Notes under the pieces: model-generated | The model's database searches: none | What the model was told of the DNA's origin: nothing | The model's input: only the letters and a program-made list of their open reading frames with translations | Shown: positions 1 through 9,398 of the stretch, piece by piece | Layout: every line of letters begins with the position of its first letter | Numbering within the stretch: the stretch's first letter is position 1 | Assembly: GCA_037720595.1 (NCBI GenBank) | Contig: JBBJLW010000008.1 | Location: forward strand, 73,558-137,557 | Direction of reading: 5' to 3' | Length of the DNA: 64,000 nt | Source: Gaiellasilicea sp037720595 | GTDB lineage: Bacteria; Actinomycetota; Thermoleophilia; Gaiellales; Gaiellaceae | Translations under genes and position numbers: made by a program

Positions 1-381
1 CGCCGTCGATCCAGGCCTCCAGTGGCAATTCGGCTCCAAGAGGACCGTTCTGCGCGACGACATAGAGCTCCGGAGGGACGCCTGCCTTGCCGGCGACGCG
101 TGTCGAAACGACAAACCCGACGCGGCGCACGTCGACATCTTCGATCTCCTCAGCGCCGCGTTCGCGAACATGCATCGCGCTCTCGAGCAGCTTGATCAGC
201 TCTGTCGCCTCGTCGGGCAGCCGACCCAAGAGACCGCCGGTCAATCGGCCTCGATCGCGGTCGACCTCGTAGCTCTTGCCGTCGTCATCAGCCTCAGCGT
301 CGTACGGTTCCAGCGCAGCTCGATCGGCCCGTCGAGCGGCGCCGGCGCGTCAGGCAGGCCAAGCTCGAACTCGAGTGTCAT
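1..381 (-). pseudogene. Hypothetical protein, cut by window edge, apparent -1 frameshift
   Basis: I do not recognise this protein. From an ATG at 381 (weak GAGGG site just upstream) the minus strand reads MTLEFELGL and stays coding-like to about position 305. A stop then follows in that frame. One frame over, coding-like sequence resumes with YDAEADDDGKSYEVDRD and continues to the window edge, including VRRVGFVVSTRVAGKAGVP. Adding one base near 302-306 would join the two halves into one acidic, soluble-looking protein of more than 125 residues. A sequencing error or a real mutation explains it equally well. The reading frame is also open upstream to a TAG near 493, so the start is not certain. 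Confidence 0.45.
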
Positions 382-501
382 GCGGCCCTCTGCGGATTCG
401 AGATTTACGGGCGTCGCTTCCGAGTAGCGCTCGGGAGCATCGGGCTTGTCGGCGCGCGTACGCGTGTAGTGATAGGTAACCGGAAAAGCCTACTTCGCGA
501 C

Positions 502-708
502 CTATCCCGTGGATTGGCTCTCCCGTTGCACCGCCGCCGACGTGCGCCGACCTTCCGTCTGAAGCAAGAGACCGCATTCTGGGCAGGCGATTACGCCGTT
601 CCGGGCATGCAGAACGAACTCGCCGCAGATCAGGCATTCCAGACTGACACCGCGCAGGAGAGCGACGAGTTCCTGGTCGAGCGTGCGGTTGAGGAATGCG
701 AGCTCCAT
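502..708 (-). CDS. Small zinc-ribbon protein coupled to lexA
   Basis: This is a 68-residue protein with two Cys-x2-Cys knuckles, CLIC near residues 25-28 and CPEC near 42-45. They are spaced as in a single zinc ribbon, and a basic tail follows. The ATG overlaps the lexA stop by one base (TGATG), so it should be translationally coupled to lexA and share its SOS promoter. No catalytic motif is visible. A nucleic-acid or protein-binding role is inferred only from the zinc ribbon and the operon position. Confidence 0.75.
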   Translation of the reverse strand: MELAFLNRTLDQELVALLRGVSLECLICGEFVLHARNGVIACPECGLLLQTEGRRTSAAVQRESQSTG

Positions 709-1340
709 CACAGACTCCGGAAGACTCCTGTGACCCGGCCGAGGATCTGGACGTGCTCGGCGTAGATCGGCTCGAGCGCGTCGTTCTCCGGCTGGAGGCG
801 GACCCGACCGGCCTCGCGATAGAAGGTCTTGACCGTCGCCTCGTCGGCCGATTCGTCGTCGCCGGCGAGGGCGACCACGATCTCGCCGTTCCGAGCGTCG
901 TTCTGACGCTGGACAACGATGATGTCGCCGTCGAGGATGCCTACGTTCACCATCGACTCGCCCTTGACGCGGAGCAGGAAGTCGGCGTTCTTGCCCAGCG
1001 GTTCCGGGACGGCGAGCTCGTCCTCGACGTTCTCGTCCGCCAGCAGCGGGCTGCCGGCCGCGATCTGGCCGAGGAGGGGCAAACGGAGCACCTGCGCGTT
1101 GCGGCTGGGCTCGACGGAGCGCGACTCGCGGCGATGGCCGATGAGGTCGAGCGCGCGCGGCTTCGAGGGATCGCGCTTGAGCAGGCCGGCCCGCTCGAGG
1201 TTCGCGAGGTGCGCGTGCACGGTGGACGGGGAGGCGAGTCCCACGGCCTCGCCGATCTCGCGCACCGTCGGCGGGTAGCCGTGGTGGTCGACGTACTCGA
1301 CCAGGAATCCCCAGATCTCCTGTTGGCGGGTGGTCAGCAC
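708..1340 (-). CDS. lexA: LexA SOS repressor
   Basis: LexA represses SOS genes and cleaves itself when RecA is activated. The 210-residue protein has an N-terminal winged helix (residues about 1-65, with PPTVREIGEAVGLASPSTVH as recognition region). The Ala-Gly cleavage site lies in QIAAGSP near residue 95. The S24 serine is in KGESM near residue 129 and the general-base lysine in TVKTF near 171. I chose the GTG at 1340 because the protein then begins LTTRQQEIW, the usual LexA N-terminus, and a LexA box lies just upstream. The frame stays open further upstream, but that would place the operator inside the gene. The six-residue acidic insert DDESAD before the lysine is slightly unusual. Confidence 0.95.
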   Translation of the reverse strand: MLTTRQQEIWGFLVEYVDHHGYPPTVREIGEAVGLASPSTVHAHLANLERAGLLKRDPSKPRALDLIGHRRESRSVEPSRNAQVLRLPLLGQIAAGSPLLADENVEDELAVPEPLGKNADFLLRVKGESMVNVGILDGDIIVVQRQNDARNGEIVVALAGDDESADEATVKTFYREAGRVRLQPENDALEPIYAEHVQILGRVTGVFRSL

Positions 1341-1369
1341 TCTCGTCTCCTCGTCGTCGGAAGGGTTGT

Positions 1370-1383
1370 CGAACAAGTGTTCG
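1370..1383. promoter_or_regulatory. LexA operator (SOS box) of lexA
   Basis: The sequence CGAACAAGTGTTCG contains GAAC-N4-GTTC, the actinobacterial/Gram-positive LexA box pattern. It ends 30 bp upstream of the lexA GTG start, consistent with autoregulation. The outer C/G pair extends the palindrome. Confidence 0.85.
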
Positions 1384-1465
1384 CAACGAAGGCTAGAGAT
1401 CCTGCCGGACGACGTCAAGCCGCGAGATGACGAAAGCGAGCTCTCGCCCGCCTTCGTCTCCCGCA

Positions 1466-1549
<84 letters not shown>

Positions 1550-1572
1550 GGGGGCCGAGCATTGTACCCGTG

Positions 1573-1794
1573 TCAGGCGAGCATCCGGTAGAGCACGATC
1601 GTGTTGAGGAAGAACACCACCGCAACGACGACCGTGAGGCGCGTCAGGTTCCGCTCGACGATGTGCGTGCCGCCCTGAGACGCGGGGGTGAACCCCATCC
1701 CGCCCAGGCCCGCGTCGCGTCCCGAGTGCATCAGGATCAGCGTCAGCAGCGCAACGGAGACGAGGACGTGGAAGACGGCGGCTACCTGCAGCAT
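1573..1794 (-). CDS. secG: Protein translocase subunit SecG
   Basis: SecG is the small SecYEG subunit that assists SecA-driven export. The 73-residue protein has two hydrophobic helices (about 3-22 and 53-70) joined by the Gly-rich linker SGRDAGLGGMGF, which is the SecG signature. The length is normal for the family. The ATG at 1794 begins directly at the first membrane helix. It stands alone between tRNA-Leu and a response-regulator gene. Confidence 0.9.
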   Translation of the reverse strand: MLQVAAVFHVLVSVALLTLILMHSGRDAGLGGMGFTPASQGGTHIVERNLTRLTVVVAVVFFLNTIVLYRMLA

Positions 1795-1844
1795 CGCGCC
1801 GAGCAGGGTAGCAGCGCCCTCCGGCGGGCGAACTCGATTGGTCG

Positions 1845-2234
1845 TTACGTCGCGGCGGCGGCGAGGATCGCGTCGACGAGCTGGGCGGCGATCGCGTCCT
1901 TCGTGACGTAGCCTGCAGCGCCCGATCGACGCGCGCGGTCGATGTCTTGCGCCGCGTTCGAGCCCGTCAGCATCACCACCGCGGGCTTGATCGACAGTTT
2001 CGCGAGCTCGCGGGCGGTCTCGAAGCCGTCCATCACCGGCATGCTGATATCGAGCAGGACGACATCGGGCTCGAGCTCGCGGGTGAGCGCGAGCGCCTCG
2101 CGACCGTCGGCGGCGCGGCCGACGATGGTCAGCTCGGGCTCGGAGCCGAGTACGGCTTCGAGTGCGTCTGCGAAGAGACGGTGGTCTTCGACGATCAGGA
2201 CGCGAACGGTTGCTGCGCGAGCTCGGACGGCCAT
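1845..2234 (-). CDS. Stand-alone receiver-domain response regulator
   Basis: This 129-residue protein is a single CheY-like receiver domain with no output domain. The acidic pair is E16-D17 in VEDH, the phosphoacceptor is D62 in LLDISMPVMDG, the switch Thr is T90 in VMLTGS, and the Lys is K112 in YVTKD. All the catalytic positions are present, so it should be phosphorylatable. No histidine kinase is adjacent; the kinase-like protein at 39.6 kb is degenerate. A GTG at codon 10 is an alternative start. It probably works by protein contact rather than DNA binding. Confidence 0.85.
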   Translation of the reverse strand: MAVRARAATVRVLIVEDHRLFADALEAVLGSEPELTIVGRAADGREALALTRELEPDVVLLDISMPVMDGFETARELAKLSIKPAVVMLTGSNAAQDIDRARRSGAAGYVTKDAIAAQLVDAILAAAAT

Positions 2235-2269
2235 CCTGATGATTCAACGCGATTCAGGGCCGTTACGCT

Positions 2270-2518
2270 ATGGCCGTGACGCGAGAGAACGCCCGGTTTC
2301 AGATCCAGAAGCTGCTCGTCACCGGCGACAACCGGCTGAAGCAGGGTGTTGCGCCGGAGAAGGTCCGCAAGAGCTTCGAGCAGGCCCTCGCCGTCGCGCG
2401 CGAGGCGGGGATCGAGGACGCGGTCCGGCCGCTCGTCGAGCTCAGGCTGGCCGACCTCGACCGCTTGAGCGGGAGGCAACCTGCTCGAGCACAGCCTCCA
2501 CCCGGCGAGCCTGCGTAG
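2270..2518 (+). CDS. Conserved small hypothetical protein
   Basis: The product is 82 residues, helical and charged, beginning MAVTRENARFQIQKLLVTGD. A GTG two codons in is an alternative start. I see no signal peptide, metal site or catalytic motif. The heptad-like spacing of hydrophobic residues and the segment KVRKSFEQALAVAREAG suggest a small helical bundle. It diverges from the receiver-protein gene. Its last 77 bases overlap the 3' end of the convergent glycosyltransferase gene, so one of the two ends may serve both. Function unknown. Confidence 0.6.
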   Translation: MAVTRENARFQIQKLLVTGDNRLKQGVAPEKVRKSFEQALAVAREAGIEDAVRPLVELRLADLDRLSGRQPARAQPPPGEPA

Positions 2519-3455
2519 CGAGACCGTGCGCCTCGGCGGCCGTCCGTGCAGCCGGATTCGGAACCGGAAGCGCGGCCGCCGCGCGTAACGCCGTGACGAG
2601 TGCGTCCTCGTTGGCGGGATCGACGAGGACGCCGGCGGCTTCCGGCACGAACTCGGGTGGCCCGCCGACCCGCGTCGCGACGACCGTGCGAGCCGACGCG
2701 AGCCCCTCCAGCGTCGCCTGGCCGAAGGGCTCGACGAGCGAGGGTTGGCAGAGGACGTCCGCCGCCGCGAGGTAGTCCGGTAGGAGGCCGTGCTCGACGC
2801 GGCCCGCGAGTCTGATTCCTGGGCGTCCCTCGAGCTGGGAACGCAGAGGCCCGTCGCCGACGAAGGTCAGCGTGCCCTCGCCGAGGCGTTCGAAGGCGCG
2901 TGCGAGGCGGAGGACGTTCTTGCGCTCGGTCAGGGCGCCGACACAGAGAAAGGCGGGGTGTTCGCCGGGGGCGCGCGGCAGCGGCTCGAAGCGTTCGAGG
3001 TCGACGCCGCAGTCGATCACCTCGGTCTTGCCGCGCGCCTCTGGGACTCGCTCCTCGAGCAGCCGTCGGAGATAGTCCGAGACGGCGATCACGGCCCGAG
3101 CGCGCCGGACGACGAGTCTCGTCGCTACGCGTACCCCGGGGATGCTGCCGATGTTCGCGACGTCCTGGCCGTGCGCTGTGACGACGAGCGGGGCCTGCGT
3201 CAAGAGCGCGCCCCAGAGCCCGGTCGGAACCAGGAAGTGCGCGTAGACGACGTCCGGGCGGAAGCGGCGTGCTGCGCGGGCGGTCGCAGCCGCGAGGCGG
3301 AGGTGGCGGAGCGGTCCGCCGGCGCGCGTATCCAGCACCGCGCGCTCGAGCGTGTGGCCGAATGACTCGAGTTCTCGCTCGAGATCCCGCACGAACACGC
3401 CGAGGTCGGGCTCGGCCGCGCTCGGATACATCTGGGAGACGAGCAGGATCCTCAC
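2442..3455 (-). CDS. GT4-family glycosyltransferase
   Basis: A predicted retaining glycosyltransferase that moves a sugar from a nucleotide donor to an envelope or small-molecule acceptor; the substrate cannot be read from sequence. The N-terminal Rossmann half begins MRILLVSQMYPS and includes VVTAHGQDV. The C-terminal donor-binding half contains FVGDGPL and the E-x7-E motif in EPFGQATLEGL (about residues 240-250). At 337 residues it is somewhat short for GT4 but has both domains. It has no membrane helix. Its 3' end overlaps the small convergent gene at 2270-2518. Confidence 0.85.
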   Translation of the reverse strand: MRILLVSQMYPSAAEPDLGVFVRDLERELESFGHTLERAVLDTRAGGPLRHLRLAAATARAARRFRPDVVYAHFLVPTGLWGALLTQAPLVVTAHGQDVANIGSIPGVRVATRLVVRRARAVIAVSDYLRRLLEERVPEARGKTEVIDCGVDLERFEPLPRAPGEHPAFLCVGALTERKNVLRLARAFERLGEGTLTFVGDGPLRSQLEGRPGIRLAGRVEHGLLPDYLAAADVLCQPSLVEPFGQATLEGLASARTVVATRVGGPPEFVPEAAGVLVDPANEDALVTALRAAAALPVPNPAARTAAEAHGLATQARRVEAVLEQVASRSSGRGRPA

Positions 3456-3475
3456 GCGGGCTAGCTTGACGGAAA

Positions 3476-3507
3476 CGCCGGAGGGGGCTCGCAGGCCCCC
3501 TCCGGCG
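3476..3507 (-). terminator. Rho-independent-like terminator after the PhoX-like gene
   Basis: A perfect 13-bp GC stem (CGCCGGAGGGGGC/GCCCCCTCCGGCG) closes a 6-nt loop. On the minus strand it lies 20 bp beyond the stop codon at 3528 and is followed by TTTCC. It also separates this gene from the glycosyltransferase gene. Confidence 0.8.
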
Positions 3508-3527
3508 ACGCACGTGAAGCGCTCGCG

Positions 3528-5066
3528 TTACGAGGAGCGCATCAACATGAGCTGGCCGTCCTCCACCGTGTTCGGCGCAGGAGCCTTCGTCGGCGGGTGC
3601 GCCTGGACGTCGAAGAGCCAGCTGCCCTCGCCATAGAGGTCGGAGGCGTCGATGATCCCGCTCGTCTCCCAGATCCCGGGACCTACAGGCGTCCCGTCGC
3701 GGCCGGGCGGGTCGAGCTCCGCGACGCGCAGCGCCGAGGAGACGTCGACGCCCGTTCTATCGAGATCGAAGCGCCAGATCGAGCCGTCGCGACCCTTCGC
3801 CGCCATGACCAGGCGGCTTTCGGCCGTCCCGTCCTCGTTGATCATCAGGTACTCGTTGCTGACGTCGATGTTGTCCGGGCTGATCGCGATGTCGCCGCCG
3901 GCGGCGATCACAGTGTCGGCGTTGTACTCGACGGTCAGCGTTCCGCCCTTCGTCACGTTGCCCGGGTGGAGCTCGAGCGAGTAGAGCCGGCCGAGCACGT
4001 TGGCGCCCGCGGCACCCCCCGTGGTCACGAAGAAGTACTCGTTCCGGTTCCGGTTGTTGAAGGCGCCGTCCTCGGGCCTCGCAAAGCGAAACGCCCCGGC
4101 GGCGTCGCTTTTGGCCTCGAGCCCAGCTTCGTCGAGATCGCCGGCGTTCGGGATCAGGACCCACTCGACGTCGATCGTGCCGCTCTTGAACGTCATCTCG
4201 CTCGAGTTGGCGGAATCGGCCGGCACGAGCACGTAGAGCTCGCCGTTGTCGAGTCCGTTGCGCCGGAGAACGCCCGCACCAGACCGGCGATCCTTCTTGC
4301 CGACGTACATGTAGAGCTGGCTGTTCTCGACGGCTGCATCCTGCACGGCCGAGGGGCCGTCCTCCATGCCCATGATCAGCGTCTGGTTGCCCTGGTTCGG
4401 CTGCACGAGCGCGTTCTCCCAGGCAAAGCGGCCGAGCTTGGGCAGCGTGTAGAGGTTGTTGTCGACGATCGCGACCGCGAGGCCGCCCTTGCCGTCGAAC
4501 GTGCTTGCGGGCGTTCCATCCTCCTCATTCGTGAGGTAGATGTTCCGGTCGAAGCCCTCCTCGGGGCCCGCGAGCGAGCCGGAGCAGAAGCGTGAGAACG
4601 CGCGGGTCGAGTTACCGACCGCCGCCGCAGGACCGACAAACGTGTTCTCGTTGTAGACCCAGTCGTAGGCGCGCTCACCGGAGAGGACATTCCCCCGCCC
4701 GTCGAGCGTCAGCTTCGAGACGAAGGCGCCGCGATTGAGCGGGTCGCCGATGATCGGCTCGGAGAGCGTGCCGCCGGTGGAGAGCGTTGACCCGACGAGC
4801 TCGTGGTTCATGAAGACGGTCTTTGTCCCGTCTGGATTGGCATGCGCGCCGAGCCCGTCCGGGATCCCGACCATCTTGAACTGCTTCGCAGGCTGGCTCG
4901 TCTCGGGCACGGTGTCGCCCACCGAGAGCAGCCGTGTCGTCTGGTAACCGCCGGCGATTCCGACGGCATAGCGCTTGATGGGCTCGATCGCCGCCACCGC
5001 GACTGCGGCAAGCGACGCCACGGTGATCATGGCCGTGGCGAGCACGACCGATCTCCTTTTCGACAC
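3528..5066 (-). CDS. Secreted PhoX-like (DUF839) protein
   Basis: The 512-residue protein belongs by appearance to the DUF839/PhoX family of calcium- and iron-dependent alkaline phosphatases and related beta-propeller proteins. The N-terminus (RRSVVLATAMITVASLAAVA) is a Sec signal peptide. The remainder is rich in beta strands. It carries family-type segments such as FMNHELVG, YLTNEEDG, DNIDVSNEYLMINEDGT and IWETSGIIDAS. The GTG at 5066 has a strong GAGGAGG site. Whether the metal ligands for phosphatase activity are complete needs alignment, so 'phosphatase' is likely but not proven. It is monocistronic, with a hairpin terminator downstream. Confidence 0.8.
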   Translation of the reverse strand: MSKRRSVVLATAMITVASLAAVAVAAIEPIKRYAVGIAGGYQTTRLLSVGDTVPETSQPAKQFKMVGIPDGLGAHANPDGTKTVFMNHELVGSTLSTGGTLSEPIIGDPLNRGAFVSKLTLDGRGNVLSGERAYDWVYNENTFVGPAAAVGNSTRAFSRFCSGSLAGPEEGFDRNIYLTNEEDGTPASTFDGKGGLAVAIVDNNLYTLPKLGRFAWENALVQPNQGNQTLIMGMEDGPSAVQDAAVENSQLYMYVGKKDRRSGAGVLRRNGLDNGELYVLVPADSANSSEMTFKSGTIDVEWVLIPNAGDLDEAGLEAKSDAAGAFRFARPEDGAFNNRNRNEYFFVTTGGAAGANVLGRLYSLELHPGNVTKGGTLTVEYNADTVIAAGGDIAISPDNIDVSNEYLMINEDGTAESRLVMAAKGRDGSIWRFDLDRTGVDVSSALRVAELDPPGRDGTPVGPGIWETSGIIDASDLYGEGSWLFDVQAHPPTKAPAPNTVEDGQLMLMRSS

Positions 5067-5176
5067 AGGTTTCCTCCTCGACTGTCGTTGTCGGGCTCCC
5101 CTCGCCCCGTGGCAAGTCTCGGCCTGTCCGACGCGGCGGTGGGGTGCGGGAAGGTGAAGATCCGGTGGCGGAGCGG

Positions 5177-5557
5177 TTAGTCGCGGTCGTGCGCGCAGCC
5201 CGACGGTGGCTCTACGCCGCCAACCGTGACCCAGTACTCGGCGCCGTCGCGAAGGAGCCCGTCGTCGGTTCGCCAGAAGGCGGCCATGCGGAAGGTCGCG
5301 GTCGTTGCGACGATCTCGATCTCGGCGGCCGCGGTGTCGCCCTCGCCGACTGCCTGCAGCACCGACAGGTTGCCCGACGGCTCCGGGTAGCTGCGCTGGA
5401 ACTCGATCACCGTCGCGCGGCTGGCGAGACGCTCGCGCGTCGCCGGCATCACCACGACCGCATCATCGTGCAGCAACCCCGCCGCCGCGCTCCAGTCGCG
5501 TGCCTGGTACGCCTCGTAGAGCTTTCGGACGAGCTCGGCCGCGGTCGTGGTCGCCAC
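5177..5557 (-). CDS. NTF2/SnoaL-like small domain protein
   Basis: This 126-residue single-domain protein opens with the helix AELVRKLYEAYQARDW followed by AGLLHDDAVVVMPA, the usual layout of the SnoaL/NTF2 cone fold used by isomerases, hydrolases and binding proteins. I chose GTG 5557 because residues upstream in the same frame are antisense to the mutase gene. It begins 4 bases after the mutase stop and is probably cotranscribed. No catalytic residues can be assigned. Confidence 0.7.
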   Translation of the reverse strand: MATTTAAELVRKLYEAYQARDWSAAAGLLHDDAVVVMPATRERLASRATVIEFQRSYPEPSGNLSVLQAVGEGDTAAAEIEIVATTATFRMAAFWRTDDGLLRDGAEYWVTVGGVEPPSGCAHDRD

Positions 5558-5561
5558 CCCG

Positions 5562-7115
<1,554 letters not shown>

Positions 7116-7138
7116 GGGGAGGATGCTAGGCGCTGCCG

Positions 7139-7795
7139 CTACAACGCGCCGCCGGCCTGCTCGAGCGCGTCGAGCGCGATTCGCCGACCGGTGTCTATGT
7201 GGGCGCGGATCGCCGCTTGCGCCGCGGCGAGGTCGCCGGCCTCGAACGCATCCACGATCGCGCCGTGCTCGATCGCGAGATAGGAGCCCGCCTCGAGCCG
7301 GCCGCCGCGGATCACCTGCATCATCAGGTTGACGGAGAGCTCGCGGTAGAAGCGCGAAAGGAGCGCGTTGCCGGCCAGATCGACCTGGTGCTCGTGGAAG
7401 GCCGCGTTCGCGGCGTCCCATTCCTCGTGGGAGACGGCGTCGGCGGTCGATCCGAGCAGCTCGCGGAAACGCTCGAGTCCCGGCGCTGCGACGCGGCCGA
7501 CAGCCGCCTCGGCCGCGTGCAGCTCGAGCGCGCGGCGAACGTCGTAGCCCTCGACGAGCGCAGCCGAGGTGAGCGGGTTCACGTAGTAGCCCCGCCGCGA
7601 CTTGACCGAGAGCAGACCTTCGGAAACGAGCCGTGTGAGCGCATGGTGAACCGGGCTACGGGAGACGCCGAGATCGGCAGCGAGCGCGTGCAGGCTGACC
7701 TTGTCGTCCGGCCCGAGCTCGCGGCGGACGAGCCTTCGCTTCAGATCCTCGTAGACCTGCTCGTTCAGGCTCGCCCGGCTCAGAGTCAACGCCAT
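7139..7795 (-). CDS. GntR/FadR-family transcriptional regulator
   Basis: The 218-residue protein has an N-terminal winged helix (about residues 10-75, with VSLHALAADLGVSRSPVHHAL). A C-terminal all-helical FCD effector domain follows, including AFHEHQVDLAGN, where a metal-binding Asp/His set is usual. FCD members sense carboxylic acids. It stops 23 bp before the mutase start, so it probably regulates or cotranscribes with the mutase. A palindrome lies just upstream of its start. Confidence 0.88.
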   Translation of the reverse strand: MALTLSRASLNEQVYEDLKRRLVRRELGPDDKVSLHALAADLGVSRSPVHHALTRLVSEGLLSVKSRRGYYVNPLTSAALVEGYDVRRALELHAAEAAVGRVAAPGLERFRELLGSTADAVSHEEWDAANAAFHEHQVDLAGNALLSRFYRELSVNLMMQVIRGGRLEAGSYLAIEHGAIVDAFEAGDLAAAQAAIRAHIDTGRRIALDALEQAGGAL

Positions 7796-7806
7796 CTCGC
7801 CGGGTT

Positions 7807-7820
7807 CCTAACATGTCAGG
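7807..7820. promoter_or_regulatory. Candidate operator upstream of the GntR gene
   Basis: CCTAACATGTCAGG is a near-perfect palindrome (one mismatched pair per arm). It lies 12 bp upstream of the GntR ATG and in the divergent space before the MoaD-MoaE gene. GntR regulators commonly autoregulate through such short palindromes. Binding is inferred only. Confidence 0.4.
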
Positions 7821-7875
7821 TTCGCCAGAGCAAACCAGGCACCGTCGAAAACAAGCACAGGGGTACGCTCCCGCG

Positions 7876-8514
7876 GTGAAGGTGTCCGCACGCCTCTTCG
7901 CCGGACTTCGCGAGCGCGCGGGCACAGGTCGCCGTGAGCTCGAGCTTCCCGCTGGGGCGACCGTTGCGGATGTCTGGGCCGCGCTCGATCTCGGCGACGA
8001 GCCGGCGGGGCTCCTCTATGCCGTCAACAAGAGCTACGCGGCGGGAGGAGCAACCCTTGCCGAGGGCGACGAGGTCGCGGTGATCCCGCCGGTCTCGGGC
8101 GGCGACTTCCGGCTCTCCACGGAGCCGCTTTCGCTCGACACGGTCGTGCGCGAGGTCGCCCGGGACGGCGCCGGCGCGATCGCCACCTTCACCGGCACGG
8201 TGCGAGAGCGCTCGCGCGAGCGGCAGGTGATCCGGCTCGAGTACGAGGCCTACGAGGGGATGGCGGAACAGGCGATGGCCGAGCTCGCGGCCGAGCTGAA
8301 GGAGCGCTACGAGCTCTGCGAGATCGCGATCCACCATCGCACGGGCCCGGTAGAGATCGGCGAGCCGAGCGTGATGATCGCCGTGTCCGCGCCCCATCGC
8401 GCCGACGCGCTCGCCGCCTGCAAGGACGCGATCGACACGCTCAAGCAGACGGTGCCGCTCTGGAAGAAGGAGCTCTACGAAGGCGGCGAGGAGTGGGTCG
8501 GGCAGGGATCGTAA
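7876..8514 (+). CDS. Molybdopterin synthase MoaD-MoaE fusion
   Basis: Molybdopterin synthase converts precursor Z (cPMP) to molybdopterin using sulfur carried on the MoaD C-terminus. Residues about 1-78 are MoaD-like (ubiquitin fold, ending in IPPVSGG). Residues about 80-212 are MoaE, including TFTGTVRERSR, LEYEAYEGMA, HHRTGPVEIGEPSV and PLWKKELYEGGEEWV with the catalytic lysine region. The MoaD Gly-Gly is therefore internal and must be exposed by cleavage to work, as reported for fused MoaX of mycobacteria. GTG 7876 was chosen because the fold begins there; the frame is open for 21 codons upstream. Confidence 0.9.
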   Translation: MKVSARLFAGLRERAGTGRRELELPAGATVADVWAALDLGDEPAGLLYAVNKSYAAGGATLAEGDEVAVIPPVSGGDFRLSTEPLSLDTVVREVARDGAGAIATFTGTVRERSRERQVIRLEYEAYEGMAEQAMAELAAELKERYELCEIAIHHRTGPVEIGEPSVMIAVSAPHRADALAACKDAIDTLKQTVPLWKKELYEGGEEWVGQGS

Positions 8515-8552
8515 AGCAGGGGTTGACGCACCCTGCGAGTACCCTGGAGCCG

Positions 8553-9392
8553 ATGAGCCAGTACGACCCGTACACACCGCGCGAAGCCGAGGAGCCGCGC
8601 AGCGGCTACTCGCCGATCAAGCAGCCGCTGACCGCACGCGACATCTTGCGCAAGCTCTGGGCTCCGATCGCTGCGGTCGGCTTCCTCTTCTGGAAGCTGA
8701 AGTTCCTCTTCGCGGCGCTCTTCAAGTTCAAGCTCTTCACCGTCGCCGGCTCGATGATCGTCTCGATCGGCGCGTATGCACTGCTCTGGGGTTGGCAGTT
8801 CGCCGTCGGCTTCGTGGTGCTCCTCTTCGTGCACGAGCTCGGGCACGTGTTCGAGGCCAAGCGCCAGGGGCTGCCGGTGTCGGCGCCGCTCTTCATCCCC
8901 TTCCTCGGCGCGCTGATCACGTTGAAGCAGCTGCCCGACGACGCCTGGGCGGAGGCGAAGGTCGCGATCGCGGGCCCGATCCTCGGCGGGCTGGGCGCCG
9001 CGGCTGTGTGGCTCGTCGGCGAGTCGACCGATTCCGAGCTGCTCGTCGCGCTCGGCTTCACCGGCTTCTTCCTCAACCTCTTCAACCTCGCCCCGATCAG
9101 CCCGCTCGACGGCGGCCGGATCGTCGCCGCGATCCATCCGGCGCTCTGGCTCGTCGGCCTCGCCGCGCTCGTCGTGCTCGCGTTCGTGGCGCCGAACCCG
9201 ATCCTGATCCTGATCCTCGTCCTCGGCGGGCTCGAGTCGTGGCGGCGCTGGAGGGCTCGGAACCATCCCGAGTCCGAGGCGTACTACCGCGTCAGCCCGC
9301 GGCGCCGCGTGATCGTCGGTGTCTCGTACATCGTCCTCGCGGCGCTCCTGACCCTCGGGATGAGCGCGAGCTTCGTCGAGCGCGAGATCTAG
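8553..9392 (+). CDS. M50 site-2 protease-type membrane metalloprotease
   Basis: This 279-residue polytopic membrane protein carries the zinc motif HELGH in LLFVHELGHVFEAKRQG (about residues 94-98). The second metal motif PLDGGRIV lies at about residue 185. Together they place the active site within the membrane, as in S2P/SpoIVFB-like proteases. There are five or six hydrophobic segments and no PDZ domain. Family members cleave membrane-bound anti-sigma factors or regulators; its substrate is not evident. The ATG at 8553 begins MSQYDPYTPRE, 38 bp after the MoaD-MoaE stop. Confidence 0.87.
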   Translation: MSQYDPYTPREAEEPRSGYSPIKQPLTARDILRKLWAPIAAVGFLFWKLKFLFAALFKFKLFTVAGSMIVSIGAYALLWGWQFAVGFVVLLFVHELGHVFEAKRQGLPVSAPLFIPFLGALITLKQLPDDAWAEAKVAIAGPILGGLGAAAVWLVGESTDSELLVALGFTGFFLNLFNLAPISPLDGGRIVAAIHPALWLVGLAALVVLAFVAPNPILILILVLGGLESWRRWRARNHPESEAYYRVSPRRRVIVGVSYIVLAALLTLGMSASFVEREI

Positions 9393-9398
9393 CCCCCG

